Source of the DNA: Globisporangium splendens
Taxonomy: Eukaryota > Oomycota > Peronosporomycetes > Pythiales > Pythiaceae
Direction: 5' to 3'
Length of the DNA: 64,000 bases
Assembly (NCBI GenBank): GCA_006386115.1
Contig: VFIW01000059.1
Location: forward strand, 62,001 to 126,000
Numbering within the stretch: the first letter of the stretch is position 1; the number at the start of each line of letters is the position of its first letter. Position numbers and translations under genes: made by a program. The notes beneath the pieces were generated by a model. That model ran no database searches and was not told where the DNA came from. It worked only from the letters and a program-made list of their open reading frames with translations. Shown in pieces: positions 42,061-53,917 of this stretch.

Positions 42061-42480
42061 CCAGGTCGTCATCGAGTCCGAGTGCCAATTCGTGAGCCCC
42101 TTGTGATTCGTCGAAAAGCCTTCTCCCATGAGATTAGGCAGGAGGAGGAGCACTTTAATTCTGGTTGTCTTGTTTGCCGCCTATTTCTGCCGAGTTCGTC
42201 ACGCTTTGTTTGCCAGTTTAGGGAGGTAAGAAGTGCACATATTTCTATACAATATGCACTGATTGTTCTAACTCCTTGAAGAAAAAGCAAAGTTAGAGAG
42301 TGAAAATCAGTTACGGCGGGGCAGCAGGACGAGTGCGCCATCAACATCAGCAACGCGGATTATGCGATCTTGGCGCCTCTCCCCAAGCCCCACTCCTCGA
42401 GAAAACTGGCAGCAGCGACTCGAGCAAACCATCCAGCCGCCAGTGCTTAGACCGTAATCTGCCTGCTTCTGCGCGCGAAA

Positions 42481-44236
42481 ATGAGCGTCGAGGCGGCGTC
42501 GGACGAGCTGCTCCCCCAGATGACGCTCGAGGAAGCGCTCGAGTTTCTCGAGTCGTGGGAGTGCCACGGGTCTGCTGACAACGAAGCCGACGATGCCCCC
42601 GAGACGGCGAGAAAGACCGATTTCAGCGTGCCTTCTGCCGTTTTTCCGACGACCCCGCCAGATTCACTGAATCTGAATGCTGCATTTACCAGAACTACCA
42701 GCTACGGTTCCCCGTGTGCCTCGGAGAACTCTGATTGGGGCGCGAATGCGAGTTCCTGCAGCACGACTTGCAGCGACTCAAGTGAGACTTTCGCGACTCG
42801 GGGCTTTAGCGCTATGGAATTGGATGGAAGTCAGTCTACGCCAGCTACCCAAGCACTCAAGCGAACTCCCAAGAAATCCAAGAAAACGAGCAAGCTTTCA
42901 AGCAGCAAGACGACGTCGGCGACGATCGAGATGCCTAAAAAGGTCCGCAAACGCAAGCACAACAAGACCGAGATCCTCGCGCTACGCGAAGAAGTGCTGC
43001 ACCTGACGGCACGACTTGCGCAGCGGCAAAAACTGTTCTCGTCATCGCGACCAGTCAAGACCACGTTCAAACCAGAACAAGGCAGCAGCAACTCGCTGGT
43101 TGTTGCGACCAACAACGTCAGCGCCGTGCAATTGGCGGATTTGGAGCTCCAGAAACTCGAGGTTTCGAAAACCGTGAACCGTAAACTTAAGGCTGTACTC
43201 ACCAAGCAGATCAAACTGTGCACTACTTTTCAGAGGGTGTTCGAGAAACAAGTCATCGTGAAACAGGTGCGAGGTCCTCATTCTTACAGCTGTGAGTCTA
43301 TACTTACTTATCTAAACTGTTGTTGTTGTTTCACGGATGGGGGATAACTAGGAACTGGACTTGCTGCAGATCCCGGAAAGTGAAAGTGAACCCCAAGCTG
43401 GCATGTGTGAAAGCGCCAGCTCTGTTCCAGAAGTGTTGCATCGGTATTTGGACGAGTTCTACTGTACCACCGACGACATCATAGCGTCTATCAGTTCATG
43501 GAACACGGCTTTCGTGTTTAGCAACAGTCACGTGTACCAAGATCCGATGCGGGGTCAAGTCATTAAGTTTATCACGAACACTCCGCTCGCCACGTCATTG
43601 TACCAATTGGACAAGTGCCTGTGGAGCCATTTCGCTTCAGTGTACCACAAAAAGTCTCCAGATCGCCGAAAGTTCACACCACCCGTACGTACCCTTTGTT
43701 ATTCTCTCTTGTTTTTTTATTCGACAACTTTAACATGCATTTTGAATATGGCTCGGCAGATGCATGTGAACAGCCTTGAAACGCAGTACACGACTAGCGT
43801 GACTGGTGACTTTGGACAGATCTTCATCAATGTCACGTCGGTAAGTCGCAGAATTGAAGTCCCACATCGAGCCATTGTGATATGCACCTCGCTGCTCGAA
43901 ATTGCGGGCACTGGGATCGTATTTCGTGAAAATGGGTTCGTCGTCATGTCCGACATGTTGGGTGACGATTCCAACTCATTCTCACCGCATGCATCGTCGC
44001 CAACGTCACAGTTCCAGACGTTTTATCAGATTTCCGCTGAACCCCCTCCAGCAGGAGGAGATCCTACAAGCAGCGCGCATACCCGAGCTCTCCAGGATTT
44101 CATTCTCGACGTCCAGAGCGAGAAAAGGAAATCAAATCTGCTGCAAATGCAGGACGTGCTGGTGCACCAGTTCCCGCAAGTGGTAGCGGATGTGGATCGC
44201 TTTGGCTCGAGCCCGTTGATCGTGTGCGAGACATGA
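42481..44236 (+). CDS. bZIP-like/START-like protein G
   Basis: Exons 42481-43266, 43352-43684 and 43760-44236 give 531 residues. N-terminal MTLEEALEFLESWE is the TLExxLAFID motif. The basic region is short: KKVRKRKHNKTEILALREEVLHLTARL, without N-x7-R in the usual register, so this belongs to the degenerate subclass. The second coiled coil, VNRKLKAVLTKQIKLCTTF, is kept. START-like parts: QDPMRGQVIKF, NTPLATSL, EVPHRAIVICTSL, GTGIVFRENGFVVMS. Intron 2 (75 bp) keeps frame if retained. Ser/Thr-rich linker between the N-terminal motif and basic region. Confidence 0.82.
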
Positions 44237-44836
44237 GTTGTCAGATGCCGGCTGCTTGCCTTTCATTCGCTGTAGTATATACTTTTTATGGGGTATCCTT
44301 GTCATCTCGCCGTAGCTTATTCATGTAACCTTCACAGAAAATGATAATGATACCAGAGCAACAAAATATGGTTCCATTTGAAAATGTTCATGCTGTGCAA
44401 GGACTGCACTGCCGTCTATTTTGTTTATGCGCTTCGGCGGATTTCCAGGGTTTCACTCCAGGGTACTACATGTCTTAGCGTTGATTATTTACCCGTCAAC
44501 GCGCGACTTTAGGTGTCTTGACACCGATGGCACGACTGCAATCCACATGGAGGCTGCTGTCTATTGCATCTCTACTCGGTGGACTGTTTTGGTTTCTTCG
44601 GAAAAGCGCATGCTGACTTGGTGTTCGCTACGAGCGTTCTCCAAAAGTACGAGCGATGAGAGTGACCCATGTAAGCGTCCATATATGCATAAATCCGTCA
44701 GTTGTCAAATGTAGACGTCTTTGTCCTTGTTTATCCGAACCAATGCGCACTGTGCAGTGTCGTACAAATTTACAGTTTAAAATGCATTCATTTAGATTTC
44801 GCTGAGCTAACCTTCGCTCAATTTCGCTTTCTCTGT
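44237..44836. other. Gene-free stretch between convergent genes G and H
   Basis: I see no gene; both flanking genes end here. Confidence 0.45.
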
Positions 44837-45837
44837 CTAAAACACGCAAACAGGAAGGAGCTTATCACTGTCAAAACTGTCAGACTCGCAGAGACTGGAT
44901 TCCACGTACTCCCCACGACCGAGAGCTGACCCACAAGCGGGACTTTGTGAGCCACGTTGCTTTGTGATGCTGCGCCAAACGGAGCTCGTTCCTCCAGTCG
45001 CTGCAGCCTTGGAGATTGCCCAAAAGAGGAGCAGAATAACCTTCGAGGCGAGCAAATGTATCTCCAGGTACATGTAAACGCGCTCGCCTCCCAGCATTCC
45101 GGCTTGCACTCCATCTTCGGATTGTATCCCGCAGAGAAAGTGTAAATCCTGAGCAAACGTACACAGAGAATCACGTCAGTATTAGGACCCGTACAACCAC
45201 AGTTACCGACAGAATTGGCGCGCACCTCGGGGGTCAAGTTTTGTGCAAACAGCCGTTGGAGCTCTTCGTGCGCGGTTGCTTGCTCCACCAGCGCCTGCCG
45301 CAAATCAAGGTTCTGCTGCTGCGCACGCCGCAGCTGTCTGTACTCCTCAACAGCATTCTCATACGCGTTCGCTGTTGCGTCTGGTTGTCCAAGTGCCTCA
45401 TTGCGCATCATCGTCGACACTGAGACAGGCTGCACACCGCCACGCTCGCGAACCCTCTGCAGGCAAGTGAGCCGCGCTTCGAGATCCACGATCAGCTGGC
45501 GTAGTTGCAAGATCTCGGGACGCAGCCGTTTGCGGTTGGTGCGTTGACGCGGAGGCCGCTTGAGTTTCTCGCCGTCCTCCTTGGTCTTCCTCCTCTTCCT
45601 GCAGTTGCACGTTTTCTGATCCTGCTGCTCTGCATCATCATCCTTTGCAGATCTTTGTGTGTCAGAGTCACCGGCAGCAGTCGTCGCATCGGACCCAGTG
45701 TCGTCGTTATTGGAATTCTGGTCGCCCGACGAGGACGGATCGCTGCACGAGTCGAGAAACGCGAGCACCTCGTCCAGCGTCGCGACGTCCGGGTCGTCGG
45801 GCTCCCACAGCATGGGCGTGTGTATCGAGCTGTCCAT
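44837..45837 (-). CDS. bZIP-like protein H lacking the START-like region
   Basis: Exons 45837-45226 and 45148-44837 give 307 residues from MDSSIHTPML. N-terminal TLDEVLAFLDSCSD matches the family motif. An acidic linker leads to a very basic segment (CRKRRKTKEDGEKLKRPPRQRTNRKRLRP) and a zipper EILQLRQLIVDLEARLTCLQ; the basic region is degenerate. The coiled coil is reduced to LRQALVEQATAHEELQRLF. After the first intron, exon 2 starts like its paralogues (VYMYLEIHLLAS) but soon diverges and stops at 44837, with no third exon. Either a truncated regulator that dimerises without a sensor, or a decaying copy. Confidence 0.65.
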
Positions 45838-46679
45838 CTCCCAGCGACAGTGGCTACAGGGCGTGAGTGAATGTGTTGAATGTGCCTGGAAAGAACTGCA
45901 ATGAGGACTACAGGCAAAATGAGCGTCCGTCAAAGTGGCTGAAGCCATCGGTGATATGCGAGGTGGACCATCAACAATTGATGATGCCAAAATGGAGGCT
46001 CGTAAATCCTCACCCCTTCTTCACAGTCTGATACATTTAAACACGAATATTTTATTAATTCCGCTACATGGAACTACTTTTACATTATTCTAAATCCGAT
46101 TTTGGACACATCTCTGCAGACCCAATGGGAATGTTACCGGAAATTTCTTTGTGACTAAAATGACTCGGTGAGACACTGGTACTGTACTGTCCGGTGTCTG
46201 ATTACATGAATCACAGGTTCCGAGGTGCATCGAGTGCGAATGGAGAACAAAAATGCCAAGCGCTCTGACAAAATCCTTGTGCCTCTCAGTTCACCTTCTT
46301 GAGGTATCTGCTGGATAACAGTGCGGTAGAGGCAAGTCGCTTTCTTTTCATGGGTAATGCTATCGCTCAAGCTTAGTTGACACAACGCGCCTCCTATTTT
46401 ATCGAGTCTCTCAGCAAACCTGTCGTTTTCTGGTTCATTGTATCTACCTCATTCCACTTGTCATTGCGCTTTTAACTCTTCATTTCTGGGAGAACTTGGT
46501 GACGGCAATAGGCAGCAAGGGCTGGTGCCTCGCGCCACTGCGTCGTTGCAGCAAATGCGAGGCCGAGTTTCAATGAACTCGCTTGTGCTTTTTTTTCGGC
46601 ACTACCATCTTAGTAGCGACGATTTCCCGGACGGTTTATAGATTGGCCAAGTCTTGTCGTGTTGTCCTATGACGGACCA
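45838..46679. other. Gene-free stretch between H and I
   Basis: The frame upstream of gene H stays open to 45990 without family similarity. The rest holds no convincing gene. Confidence 0.45.
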
Positions 46680-48135
46680 TTAGGAGACTGATAGATCGCG
46701 CATCATCTTCTGGATCTGCTGGAGAGGGATCCGTGGTCGGTCACTGAGCGCTTTCAAGACGACGTTTGGGCACGTGGTTGTCTGGGGATCTCGCCCGAGC
46801 AAAAACGAGTCGCTCCCACTAGAGCCACTGAAAATCTGGTAGCAAAAGCGCACGATCGTTCCATGTTCACGGTTCACATTTGGTGAGGCAGCGATCCAGC
46901 CGCGTTCACGAAACTTCTGGCCATCGGTTGGCAAAGTCAGGATCGACGAGCAGACGTGCACGATCCGCTGTGGCTCGACGAATCGGCGAGCAAACGACAC
47001 GCCGTTCAAGTTGACTGGGCCAAAAGGGCTATCGACTTCAAGTGTGTAAGTTTTCTGGTAGCTGGCGTTCGTGATGCTCCGCGACTTTGATGAAAAGTAC
47101 GAATTTGTGAGTGCACGAGCGTTTACTTTGGATAAAACTACTGAAAACAAACGAACACACCTTCACCCGCAGCTTCAACGGTTGGCCGATTGCGCACTCA
47201 TTGATCATGCTTTCCCAGATCGCGTCCGAGAAATCGTGGAATGCGAGCTCTAGCAGCCGCGTTTGCAGTTTGAGTTCCATGAACGGACCGGACAGGGGAT
47301 CGTGCTTCACTTTAGCAGCCCAACTGGTCTTTCTCTCACTACCACACGCCAGCTCCGCGCGATCCAGAACTACATCGCAGAGCGCATACAACTTTGGCAC
47401 GAGTGCCTGCAACTCTGCGGTATGCACCGCGTCTTCCTTCGTAGTTACAGCGCTTCTGTAGTACGAAAGTCGCAGTCTCTGATCGTCTGATAGCAATTCC
47501 ATGTCCTGAGTGCATAAATACCATCAAAGAAACACAGCAATGTCAGTGATGCATGCATCCATCGTCTCCGTAAGAACACAACAACAGCTCTTGTACTTGT
47601 AGTGTACCTTCGAGGTGGCGCTTGTCGAAAATGCTTCCTGAAACAATTCATGTGCCAATAACCGTTTCGCGATCGCATTTTTCAGTTTGCGATTCAGAGC
47701 CTCCGATTTATAGCGCTCTTGTGCTTGAGCCAACGCGACGCGGTACCAATTGTTATTCCATTTCCTCGCCGCGTGCGTGTGCTGCAATCTTCTGAGTACT
47801 TTCTCGAGCTCGTGTACCTCACTGCGCAGCAGAATACTCGCAACTTGTCGCCGTTGAGCTGTAACTTTGTTTTTCTGGTTTGTCCGTTCGGTTTCATCTC
47901 GCGTGGCTCTGCTGGGCTTTATCTCCATCGACAACTCTGGTCGCTGTGGGGCTTGGATGCATCCTATTGACGTTGAAGTATCACTTGTCACCGCTTCACA
48001 CTCAGGGCTCGTTGGCGGGTCGTCGCTGTTGCTGTCGCTGCTGGTGCCGTGGTGAAGCTCCTCGTCCTCGTCCAGGAACGCGAGCACGGCCTCTAGCGTG
48101 CACTGCTGGTCGTCCTCAAGCAGCACGAAGCCCAT
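46680..48135 (-). CDS. bZIP-like/START-like protein I
   Basis: Exons 48135-47608, 47505-47161 and 47084-46680 give 425 residues. N-terminal LEDDQQCTLEAVLAFLDEDEE. The basic region has eroded to NQKNKVTAQRRQVASILL, keeping only scattered Lys/Arg, followed by a zipper (LRSEVHELEKVLRRLQ). Coiled coil SEALNRKLKNAIAKRL. START-like parts: KVKHDPLSGPFMEL, SPFGPVNLNG, EPQRIVHVCSS, FRERGWIAAS. Both conserved introns are present. Divergence from canonical bZIP suggests altered DNA recognition. Tandem with J on the same strand. Confidence 0.8.
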
Positions 48136-48497
48136 GCTTCATTCTCGCTTCTCCGGAAATGACCAGAGAGTGAGTGTGATTGCGCACGCTGCTCATGATG
48201 AGAAACCACAAGAACGTGGTGAGAAAATGAGAAAGTTCTGCGATGAGGTGAGACTTTCTTCGTGTTTCACTTCGTGAATACGCAATCTATCTATCGTACG
48301 GATCCAAATCATCCAACAACCATTTTCAACAGCCCAAAAATCATAAAAGTCCAGCGTCACCCCATTTATTGCGTTGCCGGGGCAACACGATCTCCATCAA
48401 TGCTTTCCATATACGCTTTCCAAACCTCAATAGTTCCATCAACTTTTGAAAAACATACTCCGAGTGTCAGCTTTGTGAACTTGGTGGCATGAGAAGC
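48136..48497. other. Intergenic stretch between I and J
   Basis: No gene seen. It should hold the promoter of gene I on the minus strand. Confidence 0.4.
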
Positions 48498-49917
48498 TTA
48501 CTGCAGTCGAGCTCCTGCACACTCCCGAACCATCTTGTGGATCCACTGGTGCGCTGCTCGCGGTCGCGTGCTCAGTATATGCAGCACGAGCTCTTTGAAA
48601 TCGCCATCTGTTTCGTGAGGCTGTTGCAAAAGACTGGACTTCCTTCTTTCTCCACGTTGGTAGTCGCTGAAGACTTGGTGGCACGTGCGGAACACGGCAG
48701 CGTTTTTCCCTTGACCCTCGACGTCAGGCGTAACCACCACCCATACTCGCTCGCGAAACACCTGATTGCTCGCTGGCGCAAACACAACGGACGAGCAGAC
48801 GTGCACAATGCGATCTGCCTCTTCAACTCTGCGTTTATACGACAACCCGTGCATTTCCACTGGCCCAGAAGGACCCTCGAAGATGATCATGAAGCTTGTT
48901 TCACAGCTCGAGCTTGTGGTTTCGTGGTTCTACGAAAATGGACGAACAATAACAATCGTGTGGTTAAAGAAAAGCAATTGATGGGATACCATGAGAATAA
49001 AGCATCCAAACTGATCGCACCTTCACGTAAAAATGGAGCGGTGCGGCAGATGGATACACGGCTGTCATGACCTGCCATAGCGTCTGCTCAACCTCAGCGA
49101 ACGGGAGGTTGACAAACGCCTCGGCTCGTCGCTCCAGAAAGGCGCCAAACATTGGATCCTGCTTCATTTTCGAGGTGCACGACACGCCTGCATCGATTCG
49201 TTGTACATCCGCCAGAAAACTCCCAAAGACGACGTCGACAAGCGCATGCAGCTTGTCGGCCCCCACTCTCAGCTCGGTCATGGTTCCGTGCTCTTGAGAG
49301 TAATCCAAAGCAGCACAGTCATTATTGCTTCGAAGTAGTAGCCGCTTTTGGAGATCGGAGAGCAAGTGGAAGCCCTAAGAAAACAACGTACAAGCATTGG
49401 TTAGAGTCCCACGTTGAAATAATAAACGCGGTCCACAAGTGCTTCTTTCTCGTACATTTGGCAACACTCTCTCCTGCACCACACGCTCGAGCGCTTGCTG
49501 CAGCACGTAATGTCTCACAACTGCGTCTTTTAGCTGCGCGTTGAGCGCTTCAGAAGTACGCCGCGCTTGGGTCTGCGCGCGCGCAGTCTCCAGCCAATCG
49601 GCCGTCTGTTGTGCGCGTCTCTCCTTTTCTGTGTGTAATTGACTGCGAGTGCGCTCAAGTTCCTTCAATTCGTGGCGGAGCCTTTTGATTTCTGCGTCTT
49701 GTCTCCGCACGCGAGGATGGTGCCTTGAGTGCGTGTTGCCTGTCAAGACTCCCGTGGTTTGAACATCAGCGCTGTGGTCGTCTGGGGAACAAGGCGCCGT
49801 GCTGAGGAAGCTGCTGCTACTACTGCAGCTGGTGATGGTGCAGTCGCACGCGTCGATGAGCGCGAGCGCGGCCGCGAGCGTCGACTGCGGGTCTTCGTCT
49901 CGCACGAGGAAGCTCAT
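48498..49917 (-). CDS. bZIP-like/START-like protein J
   Basis: Exons 49917-49456, 49374-49021 and 48929-48498 give 415 residues. N-terminal FLVRDEDPQSTLAAALALIDACD followed by a poly-Ser run. The basic region is degenerate (HHPRVRRQDAEIKRLRHEL) with a short zipper. Coiled coil SEALNAQLKDAVVRH. START-like parts: KMKQDPMFGAFLE, EGPSGPVEMHG, EEADRIVHVCSS (the EPHR motif is changed to EEADR), FRERVWVVVT (the Gly of RExGW is Val). The 5' site of intron 1 (GTACGA) was chosen because it preserves frame and matches other family introns. Divergent from K. Confidence 0.75.
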
Positions 49918-50116
49918 GATGTGACTAGATTGCCTCTCTCATAATCGACAATGTGGCTCGTGCTATATACGTTTTAAGAGGTTTACAAACATTTCCAGTA
50001 TTGAATCAAACTACTGGATGTAACGTGATAAGGTGTTGAGTCAATTATTAAGATGGATATATGAAAGGGTTTTGTCGTCCAGTGCGTGTTGTTTTTGGCA
50101 AGTAGGCAGTGTAAAA
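49918..50116. promoter_or_regulatory. Divergent promoter region between J and K
   Basis: Only 199 bp separate the two ATGs, so both promoters must lie here or overlap. I find no certain core element; CTATATACG at about 49962 could be TATA-like for J. Confidence 0.45.
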
Positions 50117-52089
50117 ATGGCACAGTTCCTCGATGACGACCCCGCGTTCCGCGCGGCGCTCGCGTTCGCGGACGACTTTGACGGCGCGTTGGAGCCATCC
50201 CCAGTGTCACATGTGGCTGACGCTGCACTTCTCGATCAGCAACAGCTACGCCAGATTGCGGAGGAGAGTGGGGCTCTGCAAGTTGATGTGGCCGACGCTG
50301 TCGACCTCCCCGAGCTGCATGTCACGCTTGACAACGACTGGCTCGAGCCACTTGATGCCTCGACGCCCGCTGCCACCGTTTATGACGGAGAGATCGCGCT
50401 GGACCTCGATCGTTCGCTGGAAACGCGTTATGATGATAGCATGGCGCTGGGAGGTCCAAACCCAGATCCGTTTGCCAATGGCAGAATGGACATGGGGAAT
50501 CACACCCACAATGAAAGCAAAGAATCAGCGGAACGAGCCGCAAAGCGCACGAAAACAGCGACCAGCAGTGGGGGTAATGCAAACAGCAGAGGATGCAAAC
50601 CAGTACGGAAACACGATCCGAACAAAGCGCGCAATGAACGCAAGCAAGAGCTCATCTTTTTGAAGAGCAAGGTGGTGGAGCTGGAGCTCACGCTGCGTGC
50701 TCTGCAACTGACGAGCAAGAACAACAACAGGAGCGAGGTTAACGTAAATTGCAGCCTTTGTGCAGATGTGGCGTCGTGCTGCCATCTCCATCCAGAGCGT
50801 CAGCATTTGCATTACAGAAGCGTTGTTCAACACATCCAGGGACGGCATGGATCGCATCAAAGGAACGATACAATGTCGCGCGTGTGGCATGAGATGGCGA
50901 ATCGTCAGCGGACTCTACGAGAGAAAGCAGAGCGTGAGAACATTCGCCTGAAGCTCGCGCTCGCGAATCAACTCAAGATCGCGAAAAGTCTCGGGAATTT
51001 CTTTCAAAGACCATCGAATAGAGCGACCCAGGTACACTTTCTGAGCACGATGCGGTTGCTCTGCTGCTACTATTGGTATGCATCTGTGCTGACCGTTTTT
51101 TATGACCTCGGATTAGGAGATCGAAAAATGCCTCGATGAAACGCACTACCGACCCGAGTCTGGCCATCATGCGCAGGTTACTGGACGTGTCCCGGATCCA
51201 TCGGACGCTGTCGGCTTTGACGTCTTGCTTGCTGGCGTCCAGCGATGCTACGAGGAGATCGACACTGTGTTTGCCGCAAATGGTCTCGCGCGCATTGAAA
51301 CCACTTACACGGACGCACGCATGCGACGCGATCGTGTCAATGCTGATAGTCCCAACGGCAGTGGTTTGCACTTGGAGATTGCAGCGACCAAGTTGCTGCC
51401 TTTCGACCTGGAGGCTACGAACGAGGCCGTGTGGCACCATTTCGTGTTTGGCAAAGAAACGAATCCAAATCGCTACTACACCGAGCAGACGCCCAAAGTG
51501 TTTCTTCCAACGATCTCGTCGTATCTCAAGGTATAATCAACTCCGTTTCGCCGCATGAAAATCTCAAAATGCCTTGGTAGTTTTTCAATATGCGAGCTGA
51601 CCGATTTGATTATGCATGATGGCCTTACAGAACTTTAGCTTGGAAGTCCACGATGCGAGTGGCACCAGTGCAGAATACCGAGTCAAGCAAGTGCTGCGGC
51701 AGTACCACGATGCCGACCGTATCGTGATCGTTTGGCAGGCGCGGCTCGACGCTGTTGCTTTCTGCAACTCGCCATTGTCAGTGATCCACGACGGCGATGG
51801 GTTCTTCGAGAAAGGCTACATCCTGCTGCGACGACCTCAGTCGAGCAGTCTCGCGGCCAAAGGCATCACGGTTATGCAGACGTGCTTCAACATTACGCCA
51901 ACGTTTGCATCCGGATCACGCCTTGGTGGTGCCATGAGCAATGGCGTTGCCGAAGGATATGCCGACGATGAGGATGGGGCTCAACTTAGTGCGTTGACAG
52001 AGTTTGTGCTCCATGCAACAACAGCGAACCTCAGAACGAGCCACCAAATTTTAGAAAACGTTCTGCTAGAGCAATCCTTGGCAATATAA
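50117..52089 (+). CDS. bZIP-like/START-like protein K, most divergent member
   Basis: Exons 50117-51031, 51117-51530 and 51631-52089 give 595 residues. N-terminal AQFLDDDPAFRAALAFADDFDG. The basic part is RKHDPNKARNERKQELIFLKSKVVELELTLRALQ, a variant I associate with oomycete proteins annotated as M96 mating-specific family (from memory). A Cys/His-rich insert (CSLCADVASCCHLHPERQHLH, about 210-240) might instead be an unrecognised intron. Then VWHEMANRQRTLREKAERENIRLKLAL...KSLG, the second coiled coil. The START-like part is weak: ADRIVIVWQARL and FFEKGYILLRR in place of FRExGW. Both conserved introns are present. Confidence 0.75.
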
Positions 52090-52162
52090 ATATCGATTTG
52101 CGTGTATGTATGAGACAACAACAACAGACAGTAGCAATAAAGGTGATGCATAGACTTCATAA

Positions 52163-53917
52163 TTATTTCTTTGGTGTGTGCTGACCGAACATGGCTATCG
52201 GGCCTTCACATTTGTTGTCCGTGTCCTCTTTATTCGAAGCGAATGGGCAATATTTCGGCAACTTGCCTGCCGAAATCGTCTCCATCTCGATGAGCAGCAG
52301 GTTCTGGATCTGGTGCTGATGTGCGCGCATCTTGTTGCTCAGCGATTTCATCACGAAATCCTGGTAGTACTTTCGCTCTTCGGCCGTCAACGAGGCGTCT
52401 TCGCCTCCACTCGGAGCATTACCCTCTTGCTGCGTGTCTGCGTGAAGCCGATAGAACGTCTGGAACGCACAAGACCGAGATACCGGTGTCCCTGGCGCTC
52501 GTACCGGAGCTCCAGTCTCTTCGGTTTCTGTGCCAGGCATCGTGTCCGTGACGACCATCCACCCGTACTCACGGAAAGGTAGATCGAACCCAGGCACACC
52601 GATCGTCGAGTTGTACACGAATACCATGCGGTGATCGTTCTCAAACTTGGCGATCGCAGTCGTGCCATTCACATCGATGTCTCCGACAACTGGGCTGTGC
52701 AGCGTCACATTCAGCAGCATCTCCTGAACATCCTTCTGCAGAGCCTCTTCCGCGATAGGGTGCTCGATGCATTTTTGCAGGCCTCCCGCATTGCAGTTTC
52801 TGTCGGGCTTATCCATTCCATACCATTCGTGCTGACGACCGCGGTTAACTGCGCTTCCTTTCCCATCCATGCCACTTGCTGACAGTCGGCGCCAGAACAA
52901 AGCTCCCAGCTCCTTAAAGCCACACGTCACGGGCGTGTTGGTCTTGAGTTCGATCATCGGCCCAAACACGACGTCGTACTTCGTCTGGCTCGTGCTAAAC
53001 ACCGAGTCGATGCCGTTCGACCCACAGATCTCCTTGCACACGGCATCGGTCTCAAGGTACATTCTCTCCATCGTGCGTTGCAGTTCGGTCTGTTCGGCTC
53101 CCTGTCGCAGCGTTGGCACCACGTGCTTGTTGCCTTGCGAGATCTCGTTGTTCGCTTTCATTTCGGCCAGGAAATCGTACCCCTGGAGCGATGCTTTCTT
53201 CTGGAAGAGCGTCGACAGCGTCTTGCTCAGTTTCACTTGCTTGAGCAGCGCGGTCTTCAGTCGTCGGTTCAGTGACTCGGATTTCTGGAGCTCTTTGTAC
53301 TGTTCTACAGCGTGGTCGAGCCAAATGGACGCCACGACGTGCGACGTACGCGGTTTCTTGGTCGGTGGCTGCTCCGTTGCGACGCGTGCAGCCAGTGTCG
53401 CAGCAGCACGAAGCGTTGGTGACGGCTTTGGAATCGCATGTGAATCAGCTTGCTGTTTGCCCGTATTGCTGTCGCCGAGTTTCTGTAGTTGCGTGAACCG
53501 CGCTTGGAGCTCCTCGACCTGTTCGCGCAGCTTGAGGATCTCCGTCTTGGTCTGCTTGCGCGGTCGCTTTGAGGTCGTCTTCTGCGCATTGCGCATGGCC
53601 GCACGCGCTGGTTTGACTGGCATCGAGTCACTGGACTCGGACTGCGCGGGTGAGGAAGGCGATTCCGAAGCCTTCGAGAACGAGAAGAGTCGTCGCACGC
53701 CGCTGCTGCGTCGTCCGCTGTCGGTGTCCGTCATTGCGGATGACGAATGGTCGCTGGACATGCCACTCGTCTCGTCGTCGTCATCGTCTGCAGCATTGCC
53801 GCCGTTAACGCCAATCTCGAACGAGTCCTCGATGAACGCGAGCGTCTCCTCCAGCGAAATGTCCTCATCGAGCAGCTCCAAGAAGCTCACGGGAGGCTTC
53901 TCCATCACCGTCGTCAT
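52163..53917 (-). CDS. bZIP-like/START-like protein L, intronless
   Basis: A single 584-codon frame from the ATG at 53917. SFLELLDEDISLEETLAFIED (11-31); acidic and Ser-rich linker with poly-Asp (44-48); basic region SKRPRKQTKTEILKL (116-130), then zipper EQVEELQARFTQLQKL; Pro/Ala linker; coiled coil SESLNRRLKTALLKQVKLSKTL; START-like parts TKYDVVFGPMIEL, NTPVTCGFKELG, NDHRMVFVYNST, FREYGWMVVT. The C-terminus extends to PKYCPFASN, shared with M (PKSCPFAAL). Both intron positions of its relatives fall in continuous coding sequence, which suggests loss through a cDNA copy. Confidence 0.85.
   Translation of the reverse strand: MTTVMEKPPVSFLELLDEDISLEETLAFIEDSFEIGVNGGNAADDDDDETSGMSSDHSSSAMTDTDSGRRSSGVRRLFSFSKASESPSSPAQSESSDSMPVKPARAAMRNAQKTTSKRPRKQTKTEILKLREQVEELQARFTQLQKLGDSNTGKQQADSHAIPKPSPTLRAAATLAARVATEQPPTKKPRTSHVVASIWLDHAVEQYKELQKSESLNRRLKTALLKQVKLSKTLSTLFQKKASLQGYDFLAEMKANNEISQGNKHVVPTLRQGAEQTELQRTMERMYLETDAVCKEICGSNGIDSVFSTSQTKYDVVFGPMIELKTNTPVTCGFKELGALFWRRLSASGMDGKGSAVNRGRQHEWYGMDKPDRNCNAGGLQKCIEHPIAEEALQKDVQEMLLNVTLHSPVVGDIDVNGTTAIAKFENDHRMVFVYNSTIGVPGFDLPFREYGWMVVTDTMPGTETEETGAPVRAPGTPVSRSCAFQTFYRLHADTQQEGNAPSGGEDASLTAEERKYYQDFVMKSLSNKMRAHQHQIQNLLLIEMETISAGKLPKYCPFASNKEDTDNKCEGPIAMFGQHTPKK

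Noticed and set aside
50737..50815. Possible extra intron in gene K removing the Cys/His-rich insert
   Set aside because: The 3' site (TTACAG) is fair but the 5' site (GTTAAC) is weak, and the frame is open without splicing; left as coding with a note.
53052..53324. Other-frame and plus-strand ORFs over gene L (including 52869-54122, 417 codons)
   Set aside because: The long plus-strand frame is Ser/Cys/Leu-rich antisense of Asp/Glu/Lys-rich coding DNA, with no motif; gene L has full family architecture.
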